Shown piece by piece: positions 1 through 7,535 of a stretch of 64,000 nt of DNA; positions within the stretch are counted from its first letter, which is position 1; each line of letters starts with the position of its first letter. A model generated the notes under the pieces. It was given only the letters and a program-made list of their open reading frames with translations. It did no database searches and was not told the origin of the DNA. The DNA comes from Novosphingobium marinum (lineage in GTDB: Bacteria; Pseudomonadota; Alphaproteobacteria; Sphingomonadales; Sphingomonadaceae), in contig NZ_JACBZF010000003.1 in NCBI RefSeq assembly GCF_013408095.1, positions 1 to 64,000 of the forward strand. Direction: 5' to 3'. The translations under genes and the position numbers were made by a program.

Positions 1-115
1 ACTGCTATACCTCGTTCTCAATCACGCGGCCGAAGAATGGAAACGGCCGCCGCGCGAGTGGTTCGAGGCCAAAACCCAGTTCGCCATCATCTTCGGCGAC
101 AGGTTCACGGTCTGA
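1..115 (+). CDS. IS256-family transposase, C-terminal fragment
   Basis: The window opens inside a reading frame that ends at TGA 113-115 and gives about 37 residues. The tail contains EEWKRPPREWFEAKTQFAII followed by FGDRF. Tryptophan-rich tails ending in an NQFAI/FGDRF-like block are characteristic of IS256 (mutator-type DDE) transposases. The gene is cut by the window edge, so the DDE residues cannot be seen. A short sequence resembling an IS256 terminal repeat follows the stop. The copy may be intact or a remnant; only its last part is visible. Confidence 0.7.
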   Translation, partial: LLYLVLNHAAEEWKRPPREWFEAKTQFAIIFGDRFTV

Positions 116-132
116 TGAACGAAACCGGCCTC

Positions 133-156
133 GCGCACAAAATTACTGACAGGCCC
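133..156. repeat. Probable right terminal inverted repeat of the IS256-type element
   Basis: Just after the transposase stop lies GCACAAAATTACTGACAGGC, ending in CC near position 156. It resembles the ends of IS256-group elements, which often carry a CACAAAATT-CTGACA core. The partner repeat and the target duplication would lie left of the window, so the exact boundary is not proven. Confidence 0.5.
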
Positions 157-360
157 AGGCTGGGGATAGCTCCTGTGGTGAAGACAGAGGACTAGGCCCT
201 TGGTCAGCCTTAAGGAGGTCTAGAGTGTGTATCTCTCTGCTATTCCCTCTCTGTCTCACCTTCAGCCCTATCCTTGAGCCTATAGTATACCGGGGGCGGG
301 CGGGGGGTTAACCGGTAAGGTTTTTTTCATTCCGGTGCCCCCTCGCCCTTGGCCCCTCCT

Positions 361-585
361 TCAGGCCAGTGCCATATCTGCTGGCTCTGTGTTTTTCGTT
401 ATGTCTCCGTAAACCGGGCGTAGCGCCTCCACGGCTCCCAAAAGCTGACCCCAGCTCATAACGATCCTGTCACCCGCGTACTCGCCCTCAGTTTGCGTTA
501 GAACCGCGCTACCGCAGCCCATATCTACGCACTCTATCGCCTCATGCCCGCCTTCGCTGTCGTCCAGAATAGCCATAAGTTCCAT
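361..585 (-). CDS. Small hypothetical protein of the mobile element
   Basis: This 74-residue acidic protein begins MELMAILDDSEGGHEAIECV. It has no recognised domain, no signal peptide and no membrane segment. There are two cysteines in the first third. A good ribosome binding site (AAGGGGG) sits about 8 bases before the ATG at 585, which supports real translation. It is on the same strand as the serine recombinase, about 170 bp from the end of that gene. Function unknown; it may be a small accessory protein of the element, or a spurious frame. Confidence 0.45.
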   Translation of the reverse strand: MELMAILDDSEGGHEAIECVDMGCGSAVLTQTEGEYAGDRIVMSWGQLLGAVEALRPVYGDITKNTEPADMALA

Positions 586-754
586 GCATTACCCCCTTCG
601 TGCGTGTGTCGTGACGCGCCCTCCACCTGAGGACGACGCACGCAGGCGTAGACCAACGCCCGCGTTTCGCCAATGCAGAAACGACATGAAGGCGCACTTT
701 TATAGTTGTAAATCAGAGACTTAACACAGAGGCCGACTGTCCACGATAGTATGC

Positions 755-1432
755 CTAGGCAGCCATCCGAGCCAGCAGGTTCCTCACAGACGAAGGGTAC
801 CACTTGCCGCCCCTAGGCGTGACGATGCCCCGCTCGTTCAGCTCCCGCGCGATCGCAGGCAGCGAGGTTGCACCCCCTGCCCGAATGTCAGCGACCACAG
901 GAGCCAAGTCAGACGCCCGCTCGTCAGCGTTGGCCTTCACGGTCTCCACGGCAGCGACGTTGCCCTTGGCGGCCCTTCGCAACGCAGCGGCTCCGTTGGG
1001 GTTGCCCAGCTTCGTGCCTCTCGCTTTCGCAGCGGCAAGGGCCTCCACGGTACGACGCGAGATAGCCTTGCGCTCAGCCTGTGCGACCGCAGCCATGATA
1101 TGGACTGTCAGCTCGTTAGCCTCAGGCATGTCAGCAGCGATGAAGCGCCCGCCGCTATCCTGAAGGGTAGAGAGGAAGGCGACACTACGCGAGAGACGGT
1201 CCAGCTTGGCCACAACCAGCGTAGCCCCTGTGACCTTCGCCCTGTGCATCGCTTCCCGGAGCTGGGGACGGTCACTGCGCTTACCGCTTTCGACCTCCGT
1301 GAACTCCGCGACGATATGCCAGCCACGAGACTGACAGAGCTTGGAGACGGCTTCACGCTGAGCTGCGAGGCCAAGACCGGAGCGACCTTGCCCGTCGGTG
1401 GAGACCCGGAAGTATGCGACGACCTTACACAT
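755..1432 (-). CDS. Serine recombinase (resolvase/invertase family)
   Basis: This 225-residue protein cuts and rejoins DNA through a serine-linked intermediate. The N-terminal resolvase domain has the YFRVST motif with the nucleophile at Ser11, the KLDRLSR helix at residues 76-82 and the ERKAISRRT segment near 120-128. KLGNP follows at 141-145, and the C-terminal part (NERGIVTPRGGKWYPSSV) looks like the DNA-binding region. I chose the start at 1432 because AAGGGCAGG lies just upstream; an upstream ATG at 1456 would add eight residues. It could be a resolvase of a transposon, an invertase, or a second integration enzyme of the element. The size is that of small resolvases rather than large phage-type serine integrases. 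Confidence 0.88.
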   Translation of the reverse strand: MCKVVAYFRVSTDGQGRSGLGLAAQREAVSKLCQSRGWHIVAEFTEVESGKRSDRPQLREAMHRAKVTGATLVVAKLDRLSRSVAFLSTLQDSGGRFIAADMPEANELTVHIMAAVAQAERKAISRRTVEALAAAKARGTKLGNPNGAAALRRAAKGNVAAVETVKANADERASDLAPVVADIRAGGATSLPAIARELNERGIVTPRGGKWYPSSVRNLLARMAA

Positions 1433-1996
1433 GAACCTGCCCTTACATATCTGCATAACGTCCGTTAGTCGGTTTTGTAAGGCTGCGCAAGAGGGTATTG
1501 CAGGCGGACCAATGCCCCAGCCAATGCAGGAGCTTGAACGGGCGACGATAGGCGGGAGAAGCCAGCCATATGTCCCGGCACTCAGGCAGGAACGCGCTAC
1601 TCTCTGGTAGGTCCGCAGCGTTGCGGGCGAGGGAAGGCACGATGCAAGGCGTTGGCTTTGGGTCCCCTACGGGTCCCCTTTTCGCCTCCCTTGGGTTCCC
1701 CCGGCCATTCACCAAGGGACGCTTTCAAAAAGCCGGTAAAGCTCGCAGCATGTGGTTGTTGTTGGAGCTCAGAGACGTGAGAGGGGGCGGCGAAGGCGAG
1801 GCTAGCAGGTCCAAATGAAAGACCTGCCGGATTGGAACTCCCCCGCGTAACACGCAGTTCGCTTCCTGACTATCGAGAGCCGCCTCGCCAGCTTTCGCCA
1901 TCTCCCGCCTTAAGTCTAGAGCCTTACGCCTGTCAAGCACTTTGGCCGACGCTCATGGCCTATTCCGTGACACCCATTTGGCTGACCTGTAGGGGG
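1433..1996. other. Non-coding stretch of the mobile element
   Basis: About 560 bases lie between the divergently transcribed recombinase and winged-helix genes. Frames here have no convincing start, ribosome binding site or protein-like composition. GGGTCCCC occurs twice (1660-1667 and 1671-1678) with a related GGGTTCCCC near 1693. The section probably carries the promoters of the two divergent genes and may include a recombination or replication site. Nothing more specific can be read. Confidence 0.4.
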
Positions 1997-2067
1997 GATG
2001 TATTTATGTCTGATGTGTATGCCTTGATGAGTATATGTTGATGAGTGTGTGTGGATGTGTATACATT
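1997..2067. repeat. Five tandem 14-15 bp iteron-like repeats
   Basis: GATG recurs at 1997, 2012, 2026, 2040 and 2054, that is with spacings of 15, 14, 14 and 14 bases. The units are GATGTATTTATGTCT, GATGTGTATGCCTT, GATGAGTATATGTT, GATGAGTGTGTGTG and GATGTGTATACATT. The approximate consensus is GATGWGTATAYGTT. The array is GT/AT-rich in a GC-rich genome, and it ends 50 bp before the winged-helix gene at 2117. Regular helical-turn-like spacing next to a DNA-binding protein gene suggests iterons of an origin or an operator array. This is inference from layout. Confidence 0.6.
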
Positions 2068-2116
2068 GTAAGCCACAGTGGCTCAAGGTTGGGTCGCGCT
2101 CTATGTAGGATTGGCT

Positions 2117-2590
2117 ATGTCGGACTTATCAGAAAAATGGGGCAAAGAGGTGGCGGAAAGGGGTTTTGCGCAGATCCCGAACTATCTTCTGATCCTCAAT
2201 CAGTTCCTCGATGAAGATAGACGCCTGAGCCCAGCAGAGTTGAACGTGTTGTTTCAGTTGGTCGGCGCATGGTGGCGAAAAGGAGAGCATCCTTATCCCT
2301 CACTGAAAACCATTGCCGTTCGATCAGGCATATCCGACCGTCAAGCGCAACGTGCAGTGAGTAATCTTGAAAGCATCGGCCTTCTGAAAAGGCAGAAGCG
2401 CAAGTCTGGTGGTGGGCTCATAGCGTCAAACGCCTACGACCTTTCACCTTTGGTCGGCTTCCTGGCCCAAGTGGCGAAAGCGTTCCCCAACGAATACCCC
2501 CGTAAGGTGCCCGCAAGTGTTAAGGCACGCCTTGCACAATCCTTGCAGTCTAGCAGTAATGCTAAGCCAGAACTGCAGAAGCGCGTCTAG
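2117..2590 (+). CDS. Winged-helix DNA-binding protein, possible replication or regulatory protein of the element
   Basis: The 157-residue protein has a helix-turn-helix region at about 61-92 (PSLKTIAVRSGISDRQAQRA then VSNLESIGLLKR). This layout resembles the winged-helix domains of phage and plasmid replication initiators or replisome organisers. The segment before it (IPNYLLILNQFLDEDRRLSP) also fits that group. I chose ATG 2117 because AGGA precedes it; a GTG at 2078 would add 13 residues. The tandem repeats at 1997-2067 lie immediately upstream and are the obvious candidate binding site. The integrase starts 4 bases after its stop, so the two are probably co-transcribed. The exact role (replication, control of excision) is not shown. 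Confidence 0.65.
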   Translation: MSDLSEKWGKEVAERGFAQIPNYLLILNQFLDEDRRLSPAELNVLFQLVGAWWRKGEHPYPSLKTIAVRSGISDRQAQRAVSNLESIGLLKRQKRKSGGGLIASNAYDLSPLVGFLAQVAKAFPNEYPRKVPASVKARLAQSLQSSSNAKPELQKRV

Positions 2591-2594
2591 GCGA

Positions 2595-3893
2595 ATGCCC
2601 ATCTACCCGGACCGCAAGAACGGCAAGCTAACAGGACGATTCCGCGTTGAAGTGACGGTGAACGGCAAGCGTCTGCGGAGGCGAGCCAATGGGATGCGAG
2701 AAGCCCGCACCTTGGAGGCAGAGCTGTTGGGCGAGCTTCAGGACTGCACCCTGCCGCCTCCTACGGCCCACCCTGAGGCCCCTAGAATAAACCCTGAGGC
2801 CATCACCGTAGGCCATGCCCTCGATAGGGCCAGAGGCATCCTGTGGGCCGGACAGGCCACTGAGGCCAGAAGCTACCGAAAGCTGGAACGCATCGCCTCT
2901 ATCGTCGGAGAGACGCTGCCTATCGACGGCTTCGATGTGAACGCTGTGGATCGTCTCACTGTGACCTTGCGAAACGAAGGGTGCTCCGACGCTACCCTCA
3001 ATCGTTACCTGTCATGCGTCTCGACCTTCCTTCGGTTCTGCAAGCGCCGTGGTATCCGCAAGGCCGACCTCCCCAGCATGGAGTGGAGAGACGAGGACGA
3101 GAACCGCATCAGGTGGCTTAGCTATGACGAGGAAGCCTCTCTCATGGAGCTTCTACCGTCTCCCTTCGACGCCGTGGTCTATGTGGCCATCAGGACAGGG
3201 CTTAGAGCCTCTGAGCTTCTCTCGCTCACCCCCGACCAGCTAGAGCCTCGCTGGGTCCACCTGTGGGGCACAGGGACCAAGAGCGGACGCACAAGGTCCG
3301 TTCCGATCACTGAGGGGCTGTACGACCTCTTGGCCTCCCTCGTGACCACCGGGACCATGCCTGACTACTGGCAGCTCAGGAACGAGTGGGACAAGGCGCG
3401 GAAGGCTATGGGGCTGATGCAGGACAAGACATTCGTCTTTCATGCTTGTCGCCACACCTACGCCACGCGAGCCGTGAGAGCCGGAGTGAGCCTTAGGGTC
3501 CTTCAGCAGCTCATGGGCCATAGGACTATCCAGACGACGCTACGCTACGCTCACGTGGAGGACAGAACGCTCTCGGAGGCCGCGCGGAAGATGACCGCCT
3601 TCCCTGCGCCAGATACGCTTCCCAAGGGTGGGGCAAACAGACCGAATTGCCCCACCCCCACCGGGTCGGGAAAACCGCTCCGCCGCTTCGCGCTCTCCAT
3701 CCGTAGTTGCCCGCCCCGAAACTATCTGCCAGATCGCAAGCTTCCCGGTTCCGGTCGCGGACGTGGCGGAATGGTAGACGCAGGGGACTTAAAATCCCTT
3801 GAGCCTTGCTCGTGCGGGTTCGAGTCCCGCCGTCCGCACCAGCTTGCCCGGATTGGCCATGTTCCCTTACTGTCGCCCGGTGTCATTTCGTAG
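2595..3893 (+). CDS. Tyrosine recombinase/integrase with a reading frame running through tRNA-Leu
   Basis: The 432-residue protein is a phage-type integrase. A basic N-terminal arm (about 1-50) and a SAM-like core-binding domain (about 70-160) precede the catalytic domain. Catalytic residues are visible: Arg204 in TGLRASEL, Lys229 in GTKSGRTR, His283 and Arg286 in FHACRHTYATR, His309 in LMGHR and the nucleophile Tyr318 in TLRYAH. Recognisable homology ends soon after residue 335. The frame then continues without a stop, and residues from about 388 are a translation of tRNA-Leu. The natural C-terminus in the excised element would therefore differ. Start ATG 2595 follows the preceding gene by 4 bases. 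It probably catalyses integration of this element at tRNA-Leu. Confidence 0.9.
   Translation: MPIYPDRKNGKLTGRFRVEVTVNGKRLRRRANGMREARTLEAELLGELQDCTLPPPTAHPEAPRINPEAITVGHALDRARGILWAGQATEARSYRKLERIASIVGETLPIDGFDVNAVDRLTVTLRNEGCSDATLNRYLSCVSTFLRFCKRRGIRKADLPSMEWRDEDENRIRWLSYDEEASLMELLPSPFDAVVYVAIRTGLRASELLSLTPDQLEPRWVHLWGTGTKSGRTRSVPITEGLYDLLASLVTTGTMPDYWQLRNEWDKARKAMGLMQDKTFVFHACRHTYATRAVRAGVSLRVLQQLMGHRTIQTTLRYAHVEDRTLSEAARKMTAFPAPDTLPKGGANRPNCPTPTGSGKPLRRFALSIRSCPPRNYLPDRKLPGSGRGRGGMVDAGDLKSLEPCSCGFESRRPHQLARIGHVPLLSPGVIS
3757..3841 (+). tRNA. tRNA-Leu(UAA)
   Basis: The 85-nt gene has a 7-bp acceptor stem (GCGGACG at 3757-3763 with CGTCCGC at 3831-3837), a leucine-type long variable arm, the T-loop GGTTCGAGTCCC and an encoded CCA at 3839-3841. 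The anticodon loop CTTAAAA gives anticodon TAA at 3790-3792. It lies inside the open frame of the integrase and is the likely integration site of the element on its left. Because the element is on the 5' side, the tRNA promoter would come from element DNA or from a duplicated 5' segment. Confidence 0.95.
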
Positions 3894-4014
3894 GCTCGCG
3901 TTTACCAGCCGGTAATGGTGTGTCGCGTACCCAAATCTCGGTACCCGCCTGAACATTTTGATTCCAAAGCCGCGCGCTCGGGATGGCGCCGGATATTAGG
4001 GGGTAATTACCGGG

Positions 4015-4686
4015 ATGAAACTGCCCGAAAACGAGGTCGCACCAGCGGCGGGCAAATGGCCTGCCGAAGAGGAAAAGCGCGAGCTGCCGCGCTTCACACT
4101 GCTCATCCGCAGCGCCAAGATCAAATGCCGGAAGGGCGAATTCCTTTGCATCGTGCGCGATGTCTCGGGGTCGGGACTCCGCCTGCGTCTGTTCCACCCG
4201 CTTCCGCCCGATGAAACCTACACGGTCGAGCTTGCAAGCGGCGAGGAATTCGCGGTCGAGCCGATCTGGGAGCGGGAGGGCCAGGCCGGTCTTCGCTTCG
4301 CCGATCCGATCGACGTCCACCGCTTTATCGAGGAGGCAAGTCCCTATCCCAAGCGGGCGGTACGACTGCGGCTGACGCTGGCCGCCCGGATTTCGGCGGG
4401 GGGCGAAGCCTTCGAAGCGACGGTGCTTGACGTTTCACGCCAGGGCGCGCGTATTGAAACCTCGCAGCCGCTGGCGATAGGACAGCGGATCGTCCTTGAA
4501 GCGGAAGGCATGCCGCAGGTCGACGCTGTGGTCTGCTGGCGAAATGCGCCGGCATACGGCCTTGTTTTCCGGCAGATCCTCGGAATGGAGGATCTTGCCC
4601 GGCGCGCGGCCGACCTGCAGCTCAACCCACCGAAAAAGAGGGCCAGGCCCTCGCCGAAGGATAGCGCCGCCAGGCGCTGCGCCTGA
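4015..4686 (+). CDS. Tandem PilZ-domain protein
   Basis: The 223-residue cytosolic protein contains two PilZ-like beta-barrel domains, about 20-105 and 110-200. Domain one shows RELPR followed by RDVSGSG, matching the RxxxR and DxSxxG motifs that bind cyclic di-GMP. Domain two keeps DVSRQG but its arginine motif (KRAVRLR) is less standard, so it may not bind the nucleotide. Proteins of this kind usually act as c-di-GMP effectors in surface or motility behaviour; the actual target is not visible. It is the first chromosomal gene after the mobile element and converges on msrB with a single base between stops. The C-terminal tail is basic. Confidence 0.82.
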   Translation: MKLPENEVAPAAGKWPAEEEKRELPRFTLLIRSAKIKCRKGEFLCIVRDVSGSGLRLRLFHPLPPDETYTVELASGEEFAVEPIWEREGQAGLRFADPIDVHRFIEEASPYPKRAVRLRLTLAARISAGGEAFEATVLDVSRQGARIETSQPLAIGQRIVLEAEGMPQVDAVVCWRNAPAYGLVFRQILGMEDLARRAADLQLNPPKKRARPSPKDSAARRCA

Positions 4687-4687
4687 A

Positions 4688-5182
4688 TCAGGCGGGCCGG
4701 AAGTCCATCGCAGCGCCGTTCATGCAATAGCGCTTGCCGGTCGGCTCCGGCCCGTCGTCGAACACATGCCCGAGGTGGCCACCACAGCGCGCGCAATGCA
4801 CTTCGGTACGCGGGTAACCGATCTTGTAGTCGATTGACGTGCCGATGGCGCCCGGCAGCGGCCTGTAGAAGCTGGGCCACCCTGTGCCGCTTTCGAACTT
4901 CGTGGTAGACGAAAAGAGTTCGTTACTGTCGGCCGCGCAAACGTAGGTACCCTTGCGCTTTTCGGAATTGAGGGACGAGGAGTAGGGGCGCTCGGTGCCC
5001 GCCTGCCGCAGGATGCGAAACTCCTCGGCGCTCAGGCGCTTTTTCCACTCGGCTTCGGAATACCTGACCGGAAAGCTCCTGGCCTCGGCATCGCCGCTAC
5101 CGCATGCAGCCACCACCGGCAGGGCTGCGCCCATGCCGAGCAGAGTGAGGAATCGTCGGCGGGGCAAGGCTGCAGGGCTCAT
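4688..5182 (-). CDS. msrB: Peptide-methionine (R)-S-oxide reductase, exported
   Basis: MsrB reduces the R-epimer of methionine sulfoxide in proteins. The family core is clear: ESGTGWPSF, HCARCGGHLGHVFDDGP and the catalytic cysteine in KRYCMNGAA. The N-terminus has a twin-arginine-type signal (PRRRFL), a hydrophobic stretch and a lipobox-like PVVAAC, so the enzyme is probably a Tat-exported lipoprotein or periplasmic enzyme. The zinc site looks half lost: the second CxxC (CARC) is kept, but the first reads CAAD. I took ATG 5182; ATG 5206 would add eight residues and neither has a perfect ribosome binding site. It converges on the PilZ gene. Confidence 0.92.
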   Translation of the reverse strand: MSPAALPRRRFLTLLGMGAALPVVAACGSGDAEARSFPVRYSEAEWKKRLSAEEFRILRQAGTERPYSSSLNSEKRKGTYVCAADSNELFSSTTKFESGTGWPSFYRPLPGAIGTSIDYKIGYPRTEVHCARCGGHLGHVFDDGPEPTGKRYCMNGAAMDFRPA

Positions 5183-5246
5183 CGTGTCGGCAATCCTGTG
5201 TGGCATATATCCCGCAGGCTACGCGATCGGACCTGAACCGCCGATT

Positions 5247-6482
5247 TCAATGGGCGCGGGCGGGTCGCAATCTTGCGATCAGGCCGCGGCGAGGTCGCTT
5301 AGCGCCGGTCGGTCCGGACTTCATGACGCGCTTGCGGAACAGCCGGGCACCAAAGCGGACAAAGACGATCACGCACAGCGCCTGCCACGCAAAGGCGAGT
5401 CCGTGCGGCCATAGCGCCGGGTCCTGCGCGCCCCGCGCCAGCATCGCGAAGGGCGAGCTGAACGGCACGATCGCGGCGGTCAGTTCCACCGCGCTGCCGG
5501 GCTGCGTCATCGCGTAGCTGGCCAGGAAGAACACGACGAGCTGCATCATCGTGACCGGCATCGACAGCGTCTGCACCTCGCGCACGGTGGTCGCCATGGA
5601 TCCCACGGCAAGGAAGACCGACCCGAGGAGTAGGTACGCCATCGCGAAGTAGACGACGCCCATCGCCAGGAAGAGCGGCCAGCCGACCGCAGGGTCCGGC
5701 AGGTCCGGCAAGGCCTGCCCCGCCACAAGTCCCATCGCGCCGCCGGCGACGGCCCAGACGCCGACACCGACAATCGAGATGCCGAGCATGGCGAACAGCT
5801 TGCCGAAGAATACCGCGTCCATCGGTATTGCGGCGGCCAGCACCTCGATGATCTTGTTGGCCTTTTCCTCGACGAGGTTGGACAAGACCATTCCAGCCAA
5901 CAGCATCGTAAGCAGGAACAGGAGTGTCTGAGAGGCCTGCGCGGTAAGCAGCTGCCCGCGCCGCTCCTGCGCATTGCTGGTCGCGGTCGCGGCGAGCGCC
6001 ACGTCGGGATAGCTTTCCGGCTCACGGCCCATCGCCTGCGCCGCCAGCATCGACACCGGGCCTCTCCATCGCTCAATCTGGTCCGCCGATCCGGTCAGCT
6101 GCGGCTCGGAGGGAGACCCGGTCAGGACAGCCGCGATATTGCGCTGGCGTCCGGCGAGCGCTTCGTAGGCATCGAACTCCTCGTCGGGTTCGAGTTCGCG
6201 AAGCACGACGAGATCGGGCGCGGCCCCCGCCATTCGCCCCGCCAGCGCGGCATGGGCACCTTTCATGGCCAGGACGTCCTTCGCTTCCATCGCAATGCCC
6301 AGTTCGGGACGCTCGGTCGTCTGCTGGACACGCTGGCCGACGCCTCCGGCCATCGCCCCCACCAGGATCGGGAAAAGCGGCCCCAGAAGGAAGAGGAAGA
6401 AGCTGCGGCTCATCAGGATCGCGGTAAAATCGCGCCGGGCGACCACGAAGGCCGCGCTGAGCGTAGAAAGGCGACCGGTCAT
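5247..6482 (-). CDS. ABC-2 type transporter permease (NatB-like)
   Basis: The 411-residue membrane protein has one segment near the N-terminus (FFLFLLGPLFPILVGAMAGG), a large extracytoplasmic loop of about 150 residues and a C-terminal block of about five segments. This is the layout of ABC-2 permeases of the NatB/YhaP group. The segment ANKIIEVLAAAIPMDAVFFG is a typical family signature. Its start overlaps the end of the ATPase gene by 4 bases (ATGA), so the two are translationally coupled and form one exporter. The substrate is not shown; the family includes sodium and drug exporters. Confident in class, not in substrate. Confidence 0.88.
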   Translation of the reverse strand: MTGRLSTLSAAFVVARRDFTAILMSRSFFLFLLGPLFPILVGAMAGGVGQRVQQTTERPELGIAMEAKDVLAMKGAHAALAGRMAGAAPDLVVLRELEPDEEFDAYEALAGRQRNIAAVLTGSPSEPQLTGSADQIERWRGPVSMLAAQAMGREPESYPDVALAATATSNAQERRGQLLTAQASQTLLFLLTMLLAGMVLSNLVEEKANKIIEVLAAAIPMDAVFFGKLFAMLGISIVGVGVWAVAGGAMGLVAGQALPDLPDPAVGWPLFLAMGVVYFAMAYLLLGSVFLAVGSMATTVREVQTLSMPVTMMQLVVFFLASYAMTQPGSAVELTAAIVPFSSPFAMLARGAQDPALWPHGLAFAWQALCVIVFVRFGARLFRKRVMKSGPTGAKRPRRGLIARLRPARAH

Positions 6483-7501
6483 GCGCGCTGCTCCACGTTC
6501 GTTGCCTCTTCGAGCGCCTTTGCCGCCGCTTCGCCGGCAATGGCCACGAAGGCATCATGGAGCCCCGCACGCTCGATCGACAGCGACAGAATGCCTGCTT
6601 CGCCCTCGATCAGTGCCCGCAACAGCGGCTCGACACCCGTTTCGGGGAGCGAAAAGTAAAAGAAAGTGCCCGCACCGGGCTTGGATTCGACGCGTGCGTC
6701 GGCGGGAAGCGCTGCGCGCCACGCCCCCTCCATGGCGCGAGTTTCGAGGCGAACCTGCGGACGGATGCGGTCCCGCGCTACGTCGACCGGGCCGGCGAAG
6801 GGGACCTTGCCGCCCGCGATGATCGCGACCTCGTCGCAAAGGCGCTCGGCATGGGCGATGACGTGGGTCGAGAAGATGACCGTCGCACCGCGGTCGGCCA
6901 GCCCGCGCATCATGCGTTCGAGCCGACCCTGGTTGAGCGCATCGAGGCCCGAGAATGGCTCGTCGAATACGACCAGCCTCGGTTCGTGAACGATCGTGCC
7001 GAGAATTTGCACCTGCTGCGCCATGCCCTTCGAAAGCTGGCGAATCTGGCGATCGGCAGCATAGCCGAGGCCGTGCTCCTCAAGCAGTTCGCGCCCGCGC
7101 CTGCGTCCTTCGGCAAGCGGCAGGCCGCGCAGCGCGCCGACGAAGGCGATCGCTTCATAGGATTTCATGGCCGGGTAGAGACCGCGCTCTTCCGGAAGGT
7201 AGCCGATGGCGCTCGCCATCTCGTGCGGACGTTCGGCACCAAGTACCTTGCGATAGCCTTCGTCCGGATCGATGATGCCCAGCAGCATGCGCAGCGTCGT
7301 CGTCTTGCCCGCGCCGTTCGGACCGAGAATGCCGTAAATCGCGCCTTCGGGAACGCTGATGTCAATGCCGTCGACAGCGGTGAAACCGTCGAACCGCTTG
7401 ACCAGGCCGCGCGCCTCGATGGCAAGCGACTTGCGGTCACCAAGGCCCGCGTTGCCGGCCACCTGCCAATCTCCTAGGTCGAGTTTCATGCAATCGGCCA
7501 T
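6479..7501 (-). CDS. ABC transporter ATP-binding protein
   Basis: The 340-residue ATPase pairs with the permease immediately downstream. Walker A (GPNGAGKT, about 60-67), the signature LSKGMAQQ and Walker B with D-loop (LVVFDEPFSGLD) are intact. A C-terminal domain of about 90 residues follows the nucleotide-binding core, as in NatA-type exporter ATPases. I chose ATG 7501 because AAGG precedes it; 7555 would overlap the divergent queG start and 7489 is also possible. It is divergent from queG, with about 34 bp between the chosen starts. Confidence 0.9.
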   Translation of the reverse strand: MADCMKLDLGDWQVAGNAGLGDRKSLAIEARGLVKRFDGFTAVDGIDISVPEGAIYGILGPNGAGKTTTLRMLLGIIDPDEGYRKVLGAERPHEMASAIGYLPEERGLYPAMKSYEAIAFVGALRGLPLAEGRRRGRELLEEHGLGYAADRQIRQLSKGMAQQVQILGTIVHEPRLVVFDEPFSGLDALNQGRLERMMRGLADRGATVIFSTHVIAHAERLCDEVAIIAGGKVPFAGPVDVARDRIRPQVRLETRAMEGAWRAALPADARVESKPGAGTFFYFSLPETGVEPLLRALIEGEAGILSLSIERAGLHDAFVAIAGEAAAKALEEATNVEQRA

Positions 7502-7535
7502 TAACCTTGGCATGTGAACGGGAGCGACAGCAAGT

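Larger units (their letters stand above)
116..3760. mobile_element. Right end of an integrated mobile element bordering tRNA-Leu
   Basis: The stretch between the IS end and tRNA-Leu holds a small unknown gene, a serine recombinase, a long non-coding section with tandem repeats, a winged-helix protein and a tyrosine integrase that abuts the tRNA. This gene set, and base composition that drops to AT/GT-rich sections around 1980-2160 against the GC-rich surroundings, point to an integrated element. The integrase 3' end and the tRNA mark the right boundary. The left boundary and most cargo are outside the window. No conjugation or phage structural gene is visible, so the type (island, plasmid-derived element or prophage remnant) stays open. 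Confidence 0.6.

Noticed and set aside
1660..1700. GGGTCCCC repeats as a recombination site
   Set aside because: Only two exact copies and one variant, with irregular spacing. Not enough to claim a site.
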